Assembly: GCF_029869925.1 (NCBI RefSeq)
Contig: NZ_CP118605.1
Span: forward strand, 310,001 to 374,000
Source: Microbulbifer bruguierae
GTDB lineage: Bacteria > Pseudomonadota > Gammaproteobacteria > Pseudomonadales > Cellvibrionaceae
Direction: 5' to 3'
DNA length: 64,000 bases
Shown here one piece after another: positions 8,381-14,752 of this stretch (position 1 is its first letter; every line of letters starts with the position of its first letter). The notes beneath the pieces were generated by a model. The model saw nothing but the letters and a program-made list of their open reading frames with translations, did no database searches and was not told the DNA's origin. Both the position numbers and the translations under genes were made by a program.

Positions 8381-8803
8381 GCTTTTATCAAAGAGCATGG
8401 ATTCTTTAAAAAAAGCACCGGCAAAAGTATGCTTTTTTAGGAGGTAATTCATTGTTAAATTGTGTTTAAGGTTTCTATCTTTATATGCATCCCAATCCCA
8501 GCCGACGCATATATAGGAAAGAACATTGCTGAATTCATGGCTATGACCATCCTCCATGAACATTTTTTGAATGCCAATTCTTGCATCTTGAATTTTCTTT
8601 TTAATCAATTCAACCTGACTTGGATCTTCCTTTTTCAAGTTTCTGAGCACTATTTCTTTTGCAAACCTTGTACATATCACATCAATGTCGCGCTCAGTAG
8701 GTTGTCCGTGCTTATCCAGTGACCATTTTGCCGTTTCAACTCTCTGCTTGATCATTGCATCAAACTGCAATCCATCCCATTTTCTCAATAATTTTCTAAT
8801 CAT
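8375..8803 (-). CDS. unknown protein, cassette-encoded
   Basis: A 142-residue soluble protein, lysine-rich, with no signal peptide or membrane segment and no motif I recognise. It starts MIRKLLRKWDGLQFDAMIKQ and is predicted mostly helical in the first 90 residues (my reading of the sequence). The TAA stop lies inside the R'' core of attC B. Base composition is AT-rich relative to the host genes. Confidence 0.55.
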   Translation of the reverse strand: MIRKLLRKWDGLQFDAMIKQRVETAKWSLDKHGQPTERDIDVICTRFAKEIVLRNLKKEDPSQVELIKKKIQDARIGIQKMFMEDGHSHEFSNVLSYICVGWDWDAYKDRNLKHNLTMNYLLKKHTFAGAFFKESMLFDKSS

Positions 8804-8812
8804 CTGGATTAC

Positions 8813-8956
8813 TCATAACGCCGCCAGCAGGGGCAGCTTAACTTGTGCGCGATTTGCGCGAAAATGGGAGCGCAGCGACCCGCGCAAAACGTGCATAAGG
8901 TAAGCTGTCCCGCGGAGGGCCGAAGGCCCGTAGCAAACTGCCTGGCCTTGTTAGTG
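8813..8956 (-). repeat. attC C
   Basis: A 144-bp site with R'' CACTAAC (8956-8950) and R' GTTATGA (8819-8813). Inside is a strong palindrome (GGGCAGCTTA ... TAAGCTGTCCC) with an inner GTGCGCG/CGCGCAAAACGTGC arm pair, plus GGGCCGAAGGCCC. It is closely similar to attC D. Confidence 0.9.
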
Positions 8957-8968
8957 CAGATGCGCCCG

Positions 8969-9238
8969 CTATTCATCTGGATACTCTGAAAGATACAGCT
9001 TTATTCCCAGCTTAGACATTATTGACATAGCTCGAACGCTTAAAATTGCACCGCCGCCGCACGCGTTTTCTCTCATGCTAAAACCAATGTCAGCGATATA
9101 ACTTGCCGAGGGTAATTTTTCTTCATTTTCAATGAGCCACTTTTCTAAGCTCTCAACTTGCGCGGGAAGCTCCCACTCATCTCTAGCTATCCAGGCAATT
9201 CTTTCATTATCTGATTCACGTCTTACGTAAATTGACAA
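8969..9238 (-). CDS. small unknown protein, cassette-encoded
   Basis: An 89-residue acidic soluble protein (MSIYVRRESDNERIAWIARD...). It has a glycine-rich ENACGGGAILSVRAM segment and no known domain that I can recognise. It ends TAG 13 bp before the R'' core of attC C. Its upstream core site at 9255-9261 is mutated, so it may be locked to the cassette at 9393. Confidence 0.55.
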   Translation of the reverse strand: MSIYVRRESDNERIAWIARDEWELPAQVESLEKWLIENEEKLPSASYIADIGFSMRENACGGGAILSVRAMSIMSKLGIKLYLSEYPDE

Positions 9239-9254
9239 TCTAGATTTCCTTATG

Positions 9255-9398
9255 CACTATCGCCGCCGGCAGGGGCAGCTTACCTTGTGCACGTTTTGCG
9301 CGAAAATGGGAGCGTAGCGACCAGCGCAAAATGTGCACAAGGTAAGCTGTCCCGCGGAGGGCCGCAGGCCCGGAGCAAATTGCCCGGCCTTGTTATGT
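9255..9398 (-). repeat. attC D with mutated second core
   Basis: A 144-bp site highly similar to attC C. R'' is ACATAAC (9398-9392) and matches its own cassette start. The R' reads GATAGTG (9261-9255) instead of GTTAGTG, the sequence expected from the R'' of the next cassette. The second base of the GTT triplet, next to the exchange point, is thus changed. Confidence 0.85.
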
Positions 9399-9686
9399 GC
9401 CACTACTCGCACCTGACCTCCTTTTGAGTTTCCGCCGAGCAGAAAATGCGAATATTGTTAAAAACACTAACGCAGCAGAAGTTTGAATTGCTCCTTTAAC
9501 AATAACCCCAGTCGAACACTCACCGGATGGATCTGTTGGTGTGCCTACACGATAGAATGGAAACAAACCAAACTCTTTTTTGTGGCCGCAGAGACCATCC
9601 CATTCTTCATATGCAAACCCGAATAGAACAGATAACGCAAAAAGAACGAAAAATATTACAGAAACTGGTGTGACTCTATTCTTCAT
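9393..9686 (-). CDS. small membrane protein, cassette-encoded
   Basis: A 97-residue protein with two membrane segments (about residues 7-25 and 62-82), two cysteines in the loop between them (CGHKKEF, GECSTG) and a basic C-terminal tail (ARRKLKRRSG). By the positive-inside rule the loop is periplasmic and could form a disulfide. No family is recognised. The stop codon lies in the R'' core of attC D. Confidence 0.6.
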   Translation of the reverse strand: MKNRVTPVSVIFFVLFALSVLFGFAYEEWDGLCGHKKEFGLFPFYRVGTPTDPSGECSTGVIVKGAIQTSAALVFLTIFAFSARRKLKRRSGASSGT

Positions 9687-9700
9687 TTTCTATGCCGGAC

Positions 9701-9794
9701 ACATAACGTTGCTAGCAGGGGCGGCCGACGCGCAGCGTTGGACGTCCAGCCCAGCCCCGAAGGGGATGGGCGAGCCTGCCTAGCCTGGTTATGG
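9701..9794 (-). repeat. attC E
   Basis: A 94-bp site with R'' CCATAAC (9794-9788) and R' GTTATGT (9707-9701). The palindrome GCTAGCAGGG / CCTGCCTAGC carries an inner CAGCCCCGAAGGGG hairpin. It is nearly identical to attC H at 11088-11181; both follow the same type of ORF-less cassette. Confidence 0.9.
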
Positions 9795-10074
9795 CTGACG
9801 CGCTCCGGACCAACTACTAGCACTTTGCCAGCCACGGCTTGGCTGGCCACCGCCCGAAAATTACGAGGAAAGAATACCGTACTTTCCCCAATCTATTTTT
9901 ATCTTAGAGCCACGCCAAAATACTGCAGCGGAATTGCCCAATTCTACCGAACCCGAGCGAACACTCTAGGAACGAAACTGCTTGAATGTGCCGTGGCAAA
10001 AACGCCAAATGTTGGACGCCAAAACTGTGAGCCAAACTTGCCACGGCACAAATATTAATTTTTACCGACCGGCA
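9795..10074 (-). other. ORF-less cassette, copy 1
   Basis: About 280 bp with no credible minus-strand ORF. It is clearly homologous, over its whole length, to the cassette at 11182-11463. Conserved inverted repeats: GCCAGCC (9827-9833) with GGCTGGC (9841-9847), and GGAAAG (9867-9872) with CTTTCC (9882-9887). Copy 1 alone has a perfect 12-bp inverted repeat, GTGCCGTGGCAA (9988-9999) with TTGCCACGGCAC (10038-10049). Conserved hairpins without coding potential suggest a structured RNA or a regulatory/promoter cassette; neither is shown. Confidence 0.75.
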
Positions 10075-10194
10075 CCATAACGCCCAGCGCAGGCGCAGCC
10101 AGCGCGGAGCGCTTTTTGTGTTAATGTTTGAGCGCCAGCGAGTAACACAAAAAGCACGTAGCGTTGGCTGTCGCTCTGCCGCTGCTTGTTATGA
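10075..10194 (-). repeat. attC F
   Basis: A 120-bp site with R'' TCATAAC (10194-10188) and R' GTTATGG (10081-10075). It is almost identical to attC B; differences in one arm (for example CACCTTTTG versus CGCTTTTTG) are matched by compensating changes in the opposite arm, so the fold is kept. Confidence 0.9.
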
Positions 10195-10202
10195 GTTCCC
10201 CA

Positions 10203-10547
10203 CTATAGCGAACTACGAAAGCTCGCCCACTTGTTTACGAGATCAGCGAACCTGCCGGCAGCCGCTGTGGATTGACCTGTTTTAGAAACAGCGGAAGCCT
10301 CCGCTTCAATTAGAAAATCTACGATTGAAGTAGCTTCTTCTAGAGTACATGTAACTACGCAAAACTCGCTAATTGAACTTCCTTTATGCTTTGCCGGCTT
10401 TTCCACTGTTCCCTGGCTTATTGCTGTAGCAACAATTGAAGCTTCAGAAGATCTCTTTTGCTGCAGTAGCGATAAGGTATCTTCAAGATCAGAAACCCTG
10501 AATGTACTCACCTTACTACAAATATTTTTATACTCTTCGGAGGTCAT
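10203..10547 (-). CDS. unknown soluble protein, cassette-encoded
   Basis: A 114-residue protein, rich in Ser/Ala/Thr and probably largely helical (SDLEDTLSLLQQKRSSEASI; TLEEATSIVDFLIEAEASAV). No signal peptide, membrane segment or known motif. It ends 9 bp before the R'' core of attC F. No function proposed. Confidence 0.55.
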   Translation of the reverse strand: MTSEEYKNICSKVSTFRVSDLEDTLSLLQQKRSSEASIVATAISQGTVEKPAKHKGSSISEFCVVTCTLEEATSIVDFLIEAEASAVSKTGQSTAAAGRFADLVNKWASFRSSL

Positions 10548-10553
10548 CTCGAC

Positions 10554-10670
10554 TCATAACGCCGCAATCAGACGCGGCTTACTTTTTGTGCTTTTTGCAC
10601 GAAAATGGGAGCGCAGCGACCGTGCAAAAAGTGCACAAAGTAAGACGTCGGCTGCATTGCATTGTTATGG
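10554..10670 (-). repeat. attC G
   Basis: A 117-bp site with R'' CCATAAC (10670-10664) and R' GTTATGA (10560-10554). The inner arm with GCACGAAAATGGGAGCGCAG matches the central part of attC C and D, so the three belong to one attC family, while the outer arms differ. Confidence 0.88.
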
Positions 10671-11069
10671 CGCTGATAGCTCCGCGTCTATGGAAAACTG
10701 AGTAAACAGCTTCTCTTTGGCCTCGGAAATCTTTCCTTCCTTCTTCCAGCGCTCAATATCTTTTGATCTAAATGAAGGCTCTGCGATTTGTATTTGCCGA
10801 ATCGACTCTTTCAGCAGCTCTTGCCCGTGCGCATCAGCCATGGATAGGCGATCCAGCAACTCTGGAACGAGGTTATCTTTATGTTTCTCTAGATAAAGGC
10901 GTTTGGCCAACTGAACAGTTCCGTTAGTATTTTCCATTCTCTGGTAATTGAACCAATTATTCGCTCTCACATACTCGTTGAGCTTTCTCTTTTCATTGGT
11001 TTGATAAACCGCAAATCCGAAACTTGCCACGCCTATTGCTAGGCTCACATAAGAAATGACTTCTTCCAT
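10665..11069 (-). CDS. membrane-anchored unknown protein, cassette-encoded
   Basis: A 134-residue protein with one N-terminal membrane segment (MEEVISYVSLAIGVASFGFAVY) and a soluble helical remainder. I start it at the ATG at 11069, because the longer open frame up to 11237 runs through attC H and into the neighbouring ORF-less cassette. The TAA is inside the R'' core of attC G. The layout, a single anchor plus charged helices, is common among accessory-gene proteins of unknown role. Confidence 0.6.
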   Translation of the reverse strand: MEEVISYVSLAIGVASFGFAVYQTNEKRKLNEYVRANNWFNYQRMENTNGTVQLAKRLYLEKHKDNLVPELLDRLSMADAHGQELLKESIRQIQIAEPSFRSKDIERWKKEGKISEAKEKLFTQFSIDAELSAP

Positions 11070-11087
11070 GCTCTCTCTACTCGATTG

Positions 11088-11181
11088 CCATAACGTTGCT
11101 AGCAGGGGCGGCCGACGCGTAGCGTTGGACGTCCAGCCCAGCCCCGAAGGGGATGGGCGAGCCTGCCTAGCCTGGTTATGG
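11088..11181 (-). repeat. attC H
   Basis: A 94-bp site with R'' CCATAAC (11181-11175) and R' GTTATGG (11094-11088). Apart from a few bases it equals attC E. It belongs to ORF-less cassette copy 2. Confidence 0.9.
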
Positions 11182-11463
11182 CTGACGCGCTCCGGATTAC
11201 CTACTAGCACTTTGCCAGCCACGGCTTGGCTGGCCACTGCCCGAATATTACGAGGAAAGAATACCGCACTTTCCCCACCAAATTATTATCTTACTGGCAC
11301 TCCACGATAATGCTGCGGACTACCCTATTCTGCCGAACCCGAGCAAACACTCTAGGAACGAACAAGCTTGAATAGCAACCGGCCAAAGCGGCTCAACATT
11401 GGATGCTATTTAGTGGCACTGAATTTTCAGCAACCACGAAAAACCCAAAAATACTGACCGGCA
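11182..11463 (-). other. ORF-less cassette, copy 2
   Basis: About 282 bp with no convincing ORF, homologous to 9795-10074. The first 110 bp are nearly the same and the rest drifts, with blocks such as GAACCCGAGC and ACACTCTAGGAACGAA kept. It keeps GCCAGCC/GGCTGGC (11214-11220 and 11228-11234) and GGAAAG/CTTTCC (11254-11259 and 11269-11274). It lacks the 12-bp inverted repeat of copy 1. A plus-strand frame crosses the attC into it but stops early compared with copy 1. Confidence 0.75.
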
Positions 11464-11547
11464 CCATAACGCCAAGCTTTGGGGCAGCCGGAGCAACGCG
11501 TAGGCTGTCCCAGCCGCGATAGCGGCGACAACAGCGCCTTGTTAAGC
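11464..11547 (-). repeat. attC I
   Basis: An 84-bp site with R'' GCTTAAC (11547-11541) and R' GTTATGG (11470-11464). Its R'' is the exact reverse complement of the core GTTAAGC at 11902-11896 that starts its cassette. Inner arms GGGGCAGCC and GGCTGTCCC pair. Confidence 0.85.
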
Positions 11548-11889
11548 ATTTTGCACCACTCTTTGCCAGAGAGACTCAAACTCTTCTTTGGTAGATGGCT
11601 CCAGCTCTCCAACTTCAAATCTCTTGTTACTGTCTGTCCAGAGCCCAAAATTGCGGTTATTTGGAGCGGCAAATAAAGGGGCGTTGTTCTTATCCATTCC
11701 TATTTCTCGTATTGGAATTCCGCTTTCGTCTATTTCGATGAGCCACTTGGCCACAGACGGATATAGCTTTTCCTGATCGGGGTTAGTTCGTGGAACAAAG
11801 AACAGAATGGCTTTGATTAAACGAACGCCGATACCATTCATTTCCTTTTCATTCCAGTTGGTTGCCAGTTTAGTAAATCCGTAGTTCAT
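11542..11889 (-). CDS. unknown protein, first cassette of the array
   Basis: A 115-residue soluble protein (MNYGFTKLATNWNEKEMNGI...) with no recognised domain. The segment VAKWLIEIDESGIPIREIGMDKNN may form a beta-hairpin core. It is the attI-proximal cassette by array polarity, so it would be the most recently gained and the best expressed if an integron promoter lies upstream. The stop codon lies inside the R'' core of attC I. Confidence 0.55.
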   Translation of the reverse strand: MNYGFTKLATNWNEKEMNGIGVRLIKAILFFVPRTNPDQEKLYPSVAKWLIEIDESGIPIREIGMDKNNAPLFAAPNNRNFGLWTDSNKRFEVGELEPSTKEEFESLWQRVVQNA

Positions 11890-11895
11890 TTTGAT

Positions 11896-12221
11896 GCTTA
11901 ACAGTTATATAGTGGGTATCGTGATCGTATTTCTGGTGATCACTATCTTTCCGTCGAATACTTATCCAAATTGCTTGAATCCCATATCAGTCAGGCTATT
12001 TGCGTCTCATTGTGTATGTTTTCCAAGCGGCAAAGTGGTCGCCATGCCCCCTATCCGGCCTGTTTTAGCGAGGATATAAGTATTTGTTTTTTGGGGAAAA
12101 ATATTCTGTGCCCAGATTCCACGCTAGATAGTGGGTGTGGTGATCATTTTTCTGTTGTATTTATAACTTTATTTGATATTTGCTGCCAGTCTGTAAATTG
12201 GCTTAAACCGCTTGTTGGTAA
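11896..12221. other. array-edge core site and non-coding leader with a direct repeat
   Basis: GTTAAGC (minus strand, 11902-11896) is the core that starts the first cassette, so the region to its right is where attI and an intI gene would be expected. No integrase frame is present; short plus-strand frames here have no family resemblance. An imperfect direct repeat of about 30 bp (25 of 30 match) starts at 11908 and again at 12128 (ATAGTGGGT.T.GTGATC). The region may be a decayed attI/leader or another relic. Confidence 0.5.
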
Positions 12222-12247
12222 ATAAAAAGGGCCGGCAATACCGACCC
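12222..12247 (-). terminator. rho-independent terminator for the NagB-like gene
   Basis: On the minus strand GGGTCGG-TATT-GCCGGCCC forms a 7-bp stem (one G-U pair) followed by TTTTTATT. It lies about 73 bp after the stop codon of the 12320-13240 gene and would insulate the cassette array from it. Confidence 0.75.
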
Positions 12248-12319
12248 TTCTGAGTTGAATTGATTAATTCAATTCCTAATTAGCCCTTATGGGCCATATT
12301 TAAAAGTATTGGGTGATTA

Positions 12320-13240
12320 TTACAGCCCCAAATTCGGCAGCACAAAAGATTTGGTATTCGGGTGCAGCCTGATCCACAGTCCAGGATTCGCATTCAATTG
12401 CTGCAACGCTTCATCTTTGTCTGAACTCAGTCGCGTATTAAGCACATTCGCATAAGTCTGCACCTTCGCCGGTGCTGTATCGACATCCACAACAGATTGC
12501 ACAACCTTCTTCGCTTGCAGAATCGCCGCCGGACCCAAGGTAAGAATGTACTCGGCAGACCGACATTCTGCTTCATCCTGTTCATTCACCGCGCTGCCGC
12601 CAGCTTTGAACTTGCTGATATGGTGCTCGAGGATACTGCTGGAAATCGGGATTACACCGGCTACATGGTCGCTTTGGGCGCCGGAGAAGGGTTTGATGTA
12701 GGCGAGGTGGGAGGCCTGGTTTTCTTCCGGGCCGTGGCCGATGAAGAAGATATCCAGGCCGCCCAGGGATTCCAGTTTGTTCAGATACGCGATCAGTCCG
12801 GCTTCCAGATCGTCGGTATCTGTCTGCATCGGGGTGAAGCTTTTGATCTTTTTGAAAAAGTCCGGGCCCAGGATGCGCTCGAAGTCCCGCACGAAGCTGA
12901 AGCAGTTGCCCATGCTCATGGGGGCGAGGGCGTCCTGAGTGAATACGTTGAGGCGGCCGAGCAGTTCGTCCTGTTCTGAGGTTTTGGCCAGTTCACCCAG
13001 CAGGCGGTGCAGGGCCTGGGCGCCGCGGCCGCCGAGGAGCGCGATATTGATATCGCCGTCTTTCTGGGCGGCGGTTTCAAGCAGTTCATTCAGCATCGCC
13101 TGGCCGACGGCTGCTTCGGTGTCGAGTACGGTTGGGGTGATGCCGTGATCGCTCAGCTCGGCGTCTTGCGCTGTATTCTGGGCCAGCCACACGTTGCCGC
13201 TGTCTTCGACTCTTGTGAATGATGGGTTGTCATTGTTCAT
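12320..13240 (-). CDS. NagB/6-phosphogluconolactonase-like sugar-phosphate isomerase/deaminase
   Basis: A 306-residue protein with the NagB/RpiA fold. INIALLGGRGAQALHRLLGE forms the phosphate-binding first strand-loop; GLDIFFIGHGPEENQASHLAYI corresponds to the family D-x-x-x-x-G-x-G-x-x-x-H active-site stretch; EYILTLGPAAILQAKKV matches the RITLT...A.I..A segment. The motifs are degenerate compared with glucosamine-6-phosphate deaminase (the family FPG block is not seen), so the substrate is uncertain. It has its own terminator and stands beside the aro gene without coupling. Confidence 0.65.
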   Translation of the reverse strand: MNNDNPSFTRVEDSGNVWLAQNTAQDAELSDHGITPTVLDTEAAVGQAMLNELLETAAQKDGDINIALLGGRGAQALHRLLGELAKTSEQDELLGRLNVFTQDALAPMSMGNCFSFVRDFERILGPDFFKKIKSFTPMQTDTDDLEAGLIAYLNKLESLGGLDIFFIGHGPEENQASHLAYIKPFSGAQSDHVAGVIPISSSILEHHISKFKAGGSAVNEQDEAECRSAEYILTLGPAAILQAKKVVQSVVDVDTAPAKVQTYANVLNTRLSSDKDEALQQLNANPGLWIRLHPNTKSFVLPNLGL

Positions 13241-13313
13241 GGTTATTACCTCATTGCGTTTGGCTGCGGCAACCGCAGTTCAGGCGCGCATTGTATATAA
13301 AAAGTATGGCTAT

Positions 13314-13341
13314 AAAAAAAGGCCGGATTTTCCGGCCTTTT
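13314..13341 (-). terminator. rho-independent terminator after DAHP synthase
   Basis: On the minus strand AAAAGGCCGG-AAAAT-CCGGCCTTTTTTT: a 6-bp GC stem extended by A-T pairs, with a long T run. It begins 28 bp after the stop codon of the aro gene. Confidence 0.88.
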
Positions 13342-13368
13342 CGAAGAGGGGCAGGAGACCGTTAAGCC

Positions 13369-14442
13369 TCAGCCGTTGCGTGTCTTCAATGTATTGCGCA
13401 GTTGCTCGGTCATGCTCAGCAGCAGCTTCTCGGTGGTTTCCCAGTCGATGCACTTGTCGGTTACGGATACGCCGTATTCCATCTGGCTGTGGTCGGCGAG
13501 AATTTTCTGGTTGCCGGCTTTGATATTGCTCTCGACCATGATGCCGATAATGGACTTGTTGCCATCCAGAATCTGGTGGGTGACGTTGTCGACTACCAGC
13601 GGCTGCAGTTCGTGGTTTTTGTTGGAGTTGGCGTGGCTGCAGTCGACCATGATGTTGGGCACTAGGCCGGCGGCTTCCAGCTCGCGTTCGCACATGGCGA
13701 CGCTGACGGAGTCGTAGTTGGGCTTGTCGTTGCCGCCGCGCAGTACCACATGGCCGTATTTGTTGCCGGCGGTGTGGATGATGGCGACCTGGCCTTCCTT
13801 ATTGATACCGAGGAAGCGGTGCGGGTTGGCGGTGGACTGGAGGGCGTTGATGGCCACTTCCAGGCTGCCGTCGGTGCCGTTCTTGAAGCCCACGGCGGAG
13901 GAGAGTCCGCTGGCCATTTCCCGGTGGGTCTGGGATTCGGTGGTGCGCGCGCCGATGGCGGACCAGGAGATCAGGTCCTGCAGGTACTGGGGAGAAATGG
14001 GGTCCAGTGCCTCGGTGGAGGTGGGCAGACCCAGTTCGGCGATATCCAGCAGCAGCTTGCGGCCGATGTGCAGTCCGTCCTCGATCTTGAAGGAGTCATC
14101 CAGGTACGGGTCGTTGATCAGGCCTTTCCAGCCCACGGTGGTGCGGGGCTTTTCAAAATACACGCGCATGACAATCAGCAGGGTATCGGCGACCAGGTCA
14201 GACAGCGCCTTCAGGCGCCGCGCATAGTCCATGGCTGCGTCTACGTCGTGTACGGAGCATGGGCCGATCACCACCATCAGGCGATGGTCTTTGCGGTCGA
14301 GAATGTCGCGCACTGCGGCGCGGCCGGCGGCTACGGATGCTTCGGCAGCCTCGCTGACGGGCAGTTCCGATTTCAGCGCTTCCGGAGTGATGAGAATGTC
14401 CTGGGAGAGGACATTTAAGTCGTCGAACTGCTGCATGGTCAT
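13369..14442 (-). CDS. 3-deoxy-7-phosphoheptulonate (DAHP) synthase, class I
   Basis: A 357-residue enzyme that condenses phosphoenolpyruvate with erythrose-4-phosphate, the first step of the shikimate pathway. Family motifs are all present: VVIGPCSVHD (residues about 58-67, with the metal-binding Cys), MRVYFEKPRTTVGWKG, GARTTESQTHREMASGLS, FKNGTDG, and MVDCSHANSNKNH. Length and motifs match the AroF/AroG/AroH group; I do not assign which amino acid inhibits it. It is monocistronic, with a strong terminator behind it. Confidence 0.95.
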   Translation of the reverse strand: MTMQQFDDLNVLSQDILITPEALKSELPVSEAAEASVAAGRAAVRDILDRKDHRLMVVIGPCSVHDVDAAMDYARRLKALSDLVADTLLIVMRVYFEKPRTTVGWKGLINDPYLDDSFKIEDGLHIGRKLLLDIAELGLPTSTEALDPISPQYLQDLISWSAIGARTTESQTHREMASGLSSAVGFKNGTDGSLEVAINALQSTANPHRFLGINKEGQVAIIHTAGNKYGHVVLRGGNDKPNYDSVSVAMCERELEAAGLVPNIMVDCSHANSNKNHELQPLVVDNVTHQILDGNKSIIGIMVESNIKAGNQKILADHSQMEYGVSVTDKCIDWETTEKLLLSMTEQLRNTLKTRNG

Positions 14443-14752
14443 GGTGTCACTGTCACTGCTAATTGTAATAAAAGGGTCTTCCTTGCCCGCAAAGTGTGAC
14501 TGCGGGGCAGTTATGCTAACCAGTGGCCGGGGGTAGGGCTAGGGTTTCATTTGAAACAAATTTGCGCGTCACGGATTTTGGGCGGTTGGGGGAGGTTTGT
14601 CTTGGTTGATGTGGGGTTTCTGGGATGAGATTGCGGGATCATTGGTCGTTATCTGGGGGATTAGGATGGGGTGGGCTCTGAGTAGTTCCCGGTTAAATTG
14701 ACGGTTGGGCACGTATTGCGTCGCCCAACCGACATTGAAGCGCCTGGGACGG
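14443..14752. other. intergenic region with a perfect 9-bp hairpin
   Basis: 310 bp between the aro start and the AddA-like stop. CGGTTGGGC (14702-14710) and GCCCAACCG (14723-14731) form a perfect stem about 25 bp past the helicase gene. It has no T run, so it may be a 3'-end stabiliser rather than an intrinsic terminator. The rest should hold the aro promoter; I see no clear -35/-10 pair and no ORF. Confidence 0.4.

Larger units (their letters stand above)
3889..11902 (-). mobile_element. integron-type gene-cassette array without integrase (CALIN)
   Basis: About ten attC-like sites, all with the same polarity, separate short minus-strand ORFs whose stop codons lie inside or a few bases before each attC first core site (R''). 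Each site is an imperfect palindrome of 62-144 bp bounded by RYYYAAC-type and GTTRRRY-type cores. For most cassettes the R'' is the exact reverse complement of the bases that start the same cassette, the signature of circular cassettes closed at their own attC. Cassette DNA looks AT-richer than the flanks. No tyrosine recombinase of IntI type is found on either strand of the window. The attI-proximal end should be near 11902, judging from cassette polarity. Confidence 0.88.

Noticed and set aside
9738..10058. 106-residue plus-strand frame across attC E and ORF-less cassette 1, with a related 84-residue frame at 11056-11310
   Set aside because: Both begin inside an attC and run against the cassette polarity. 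The similarity follows from the DNA homology of the cassettes, and copy 2 stops early.
10665..11237. 190-residue version of the 10665 cassette protein
   Set aside because: The first 56 residues are translated from attC H and the neighbouring ORF-less cassette; the ATG at 11069 fits the cassette boundary.
6994..11547. The long palindromes as REP/BIME elements
   Set aside because: They are bounded by matched GTTRRRY/RYYYAAC cores and alternate with single ORFs ending in the core, which fits attC and not REP.
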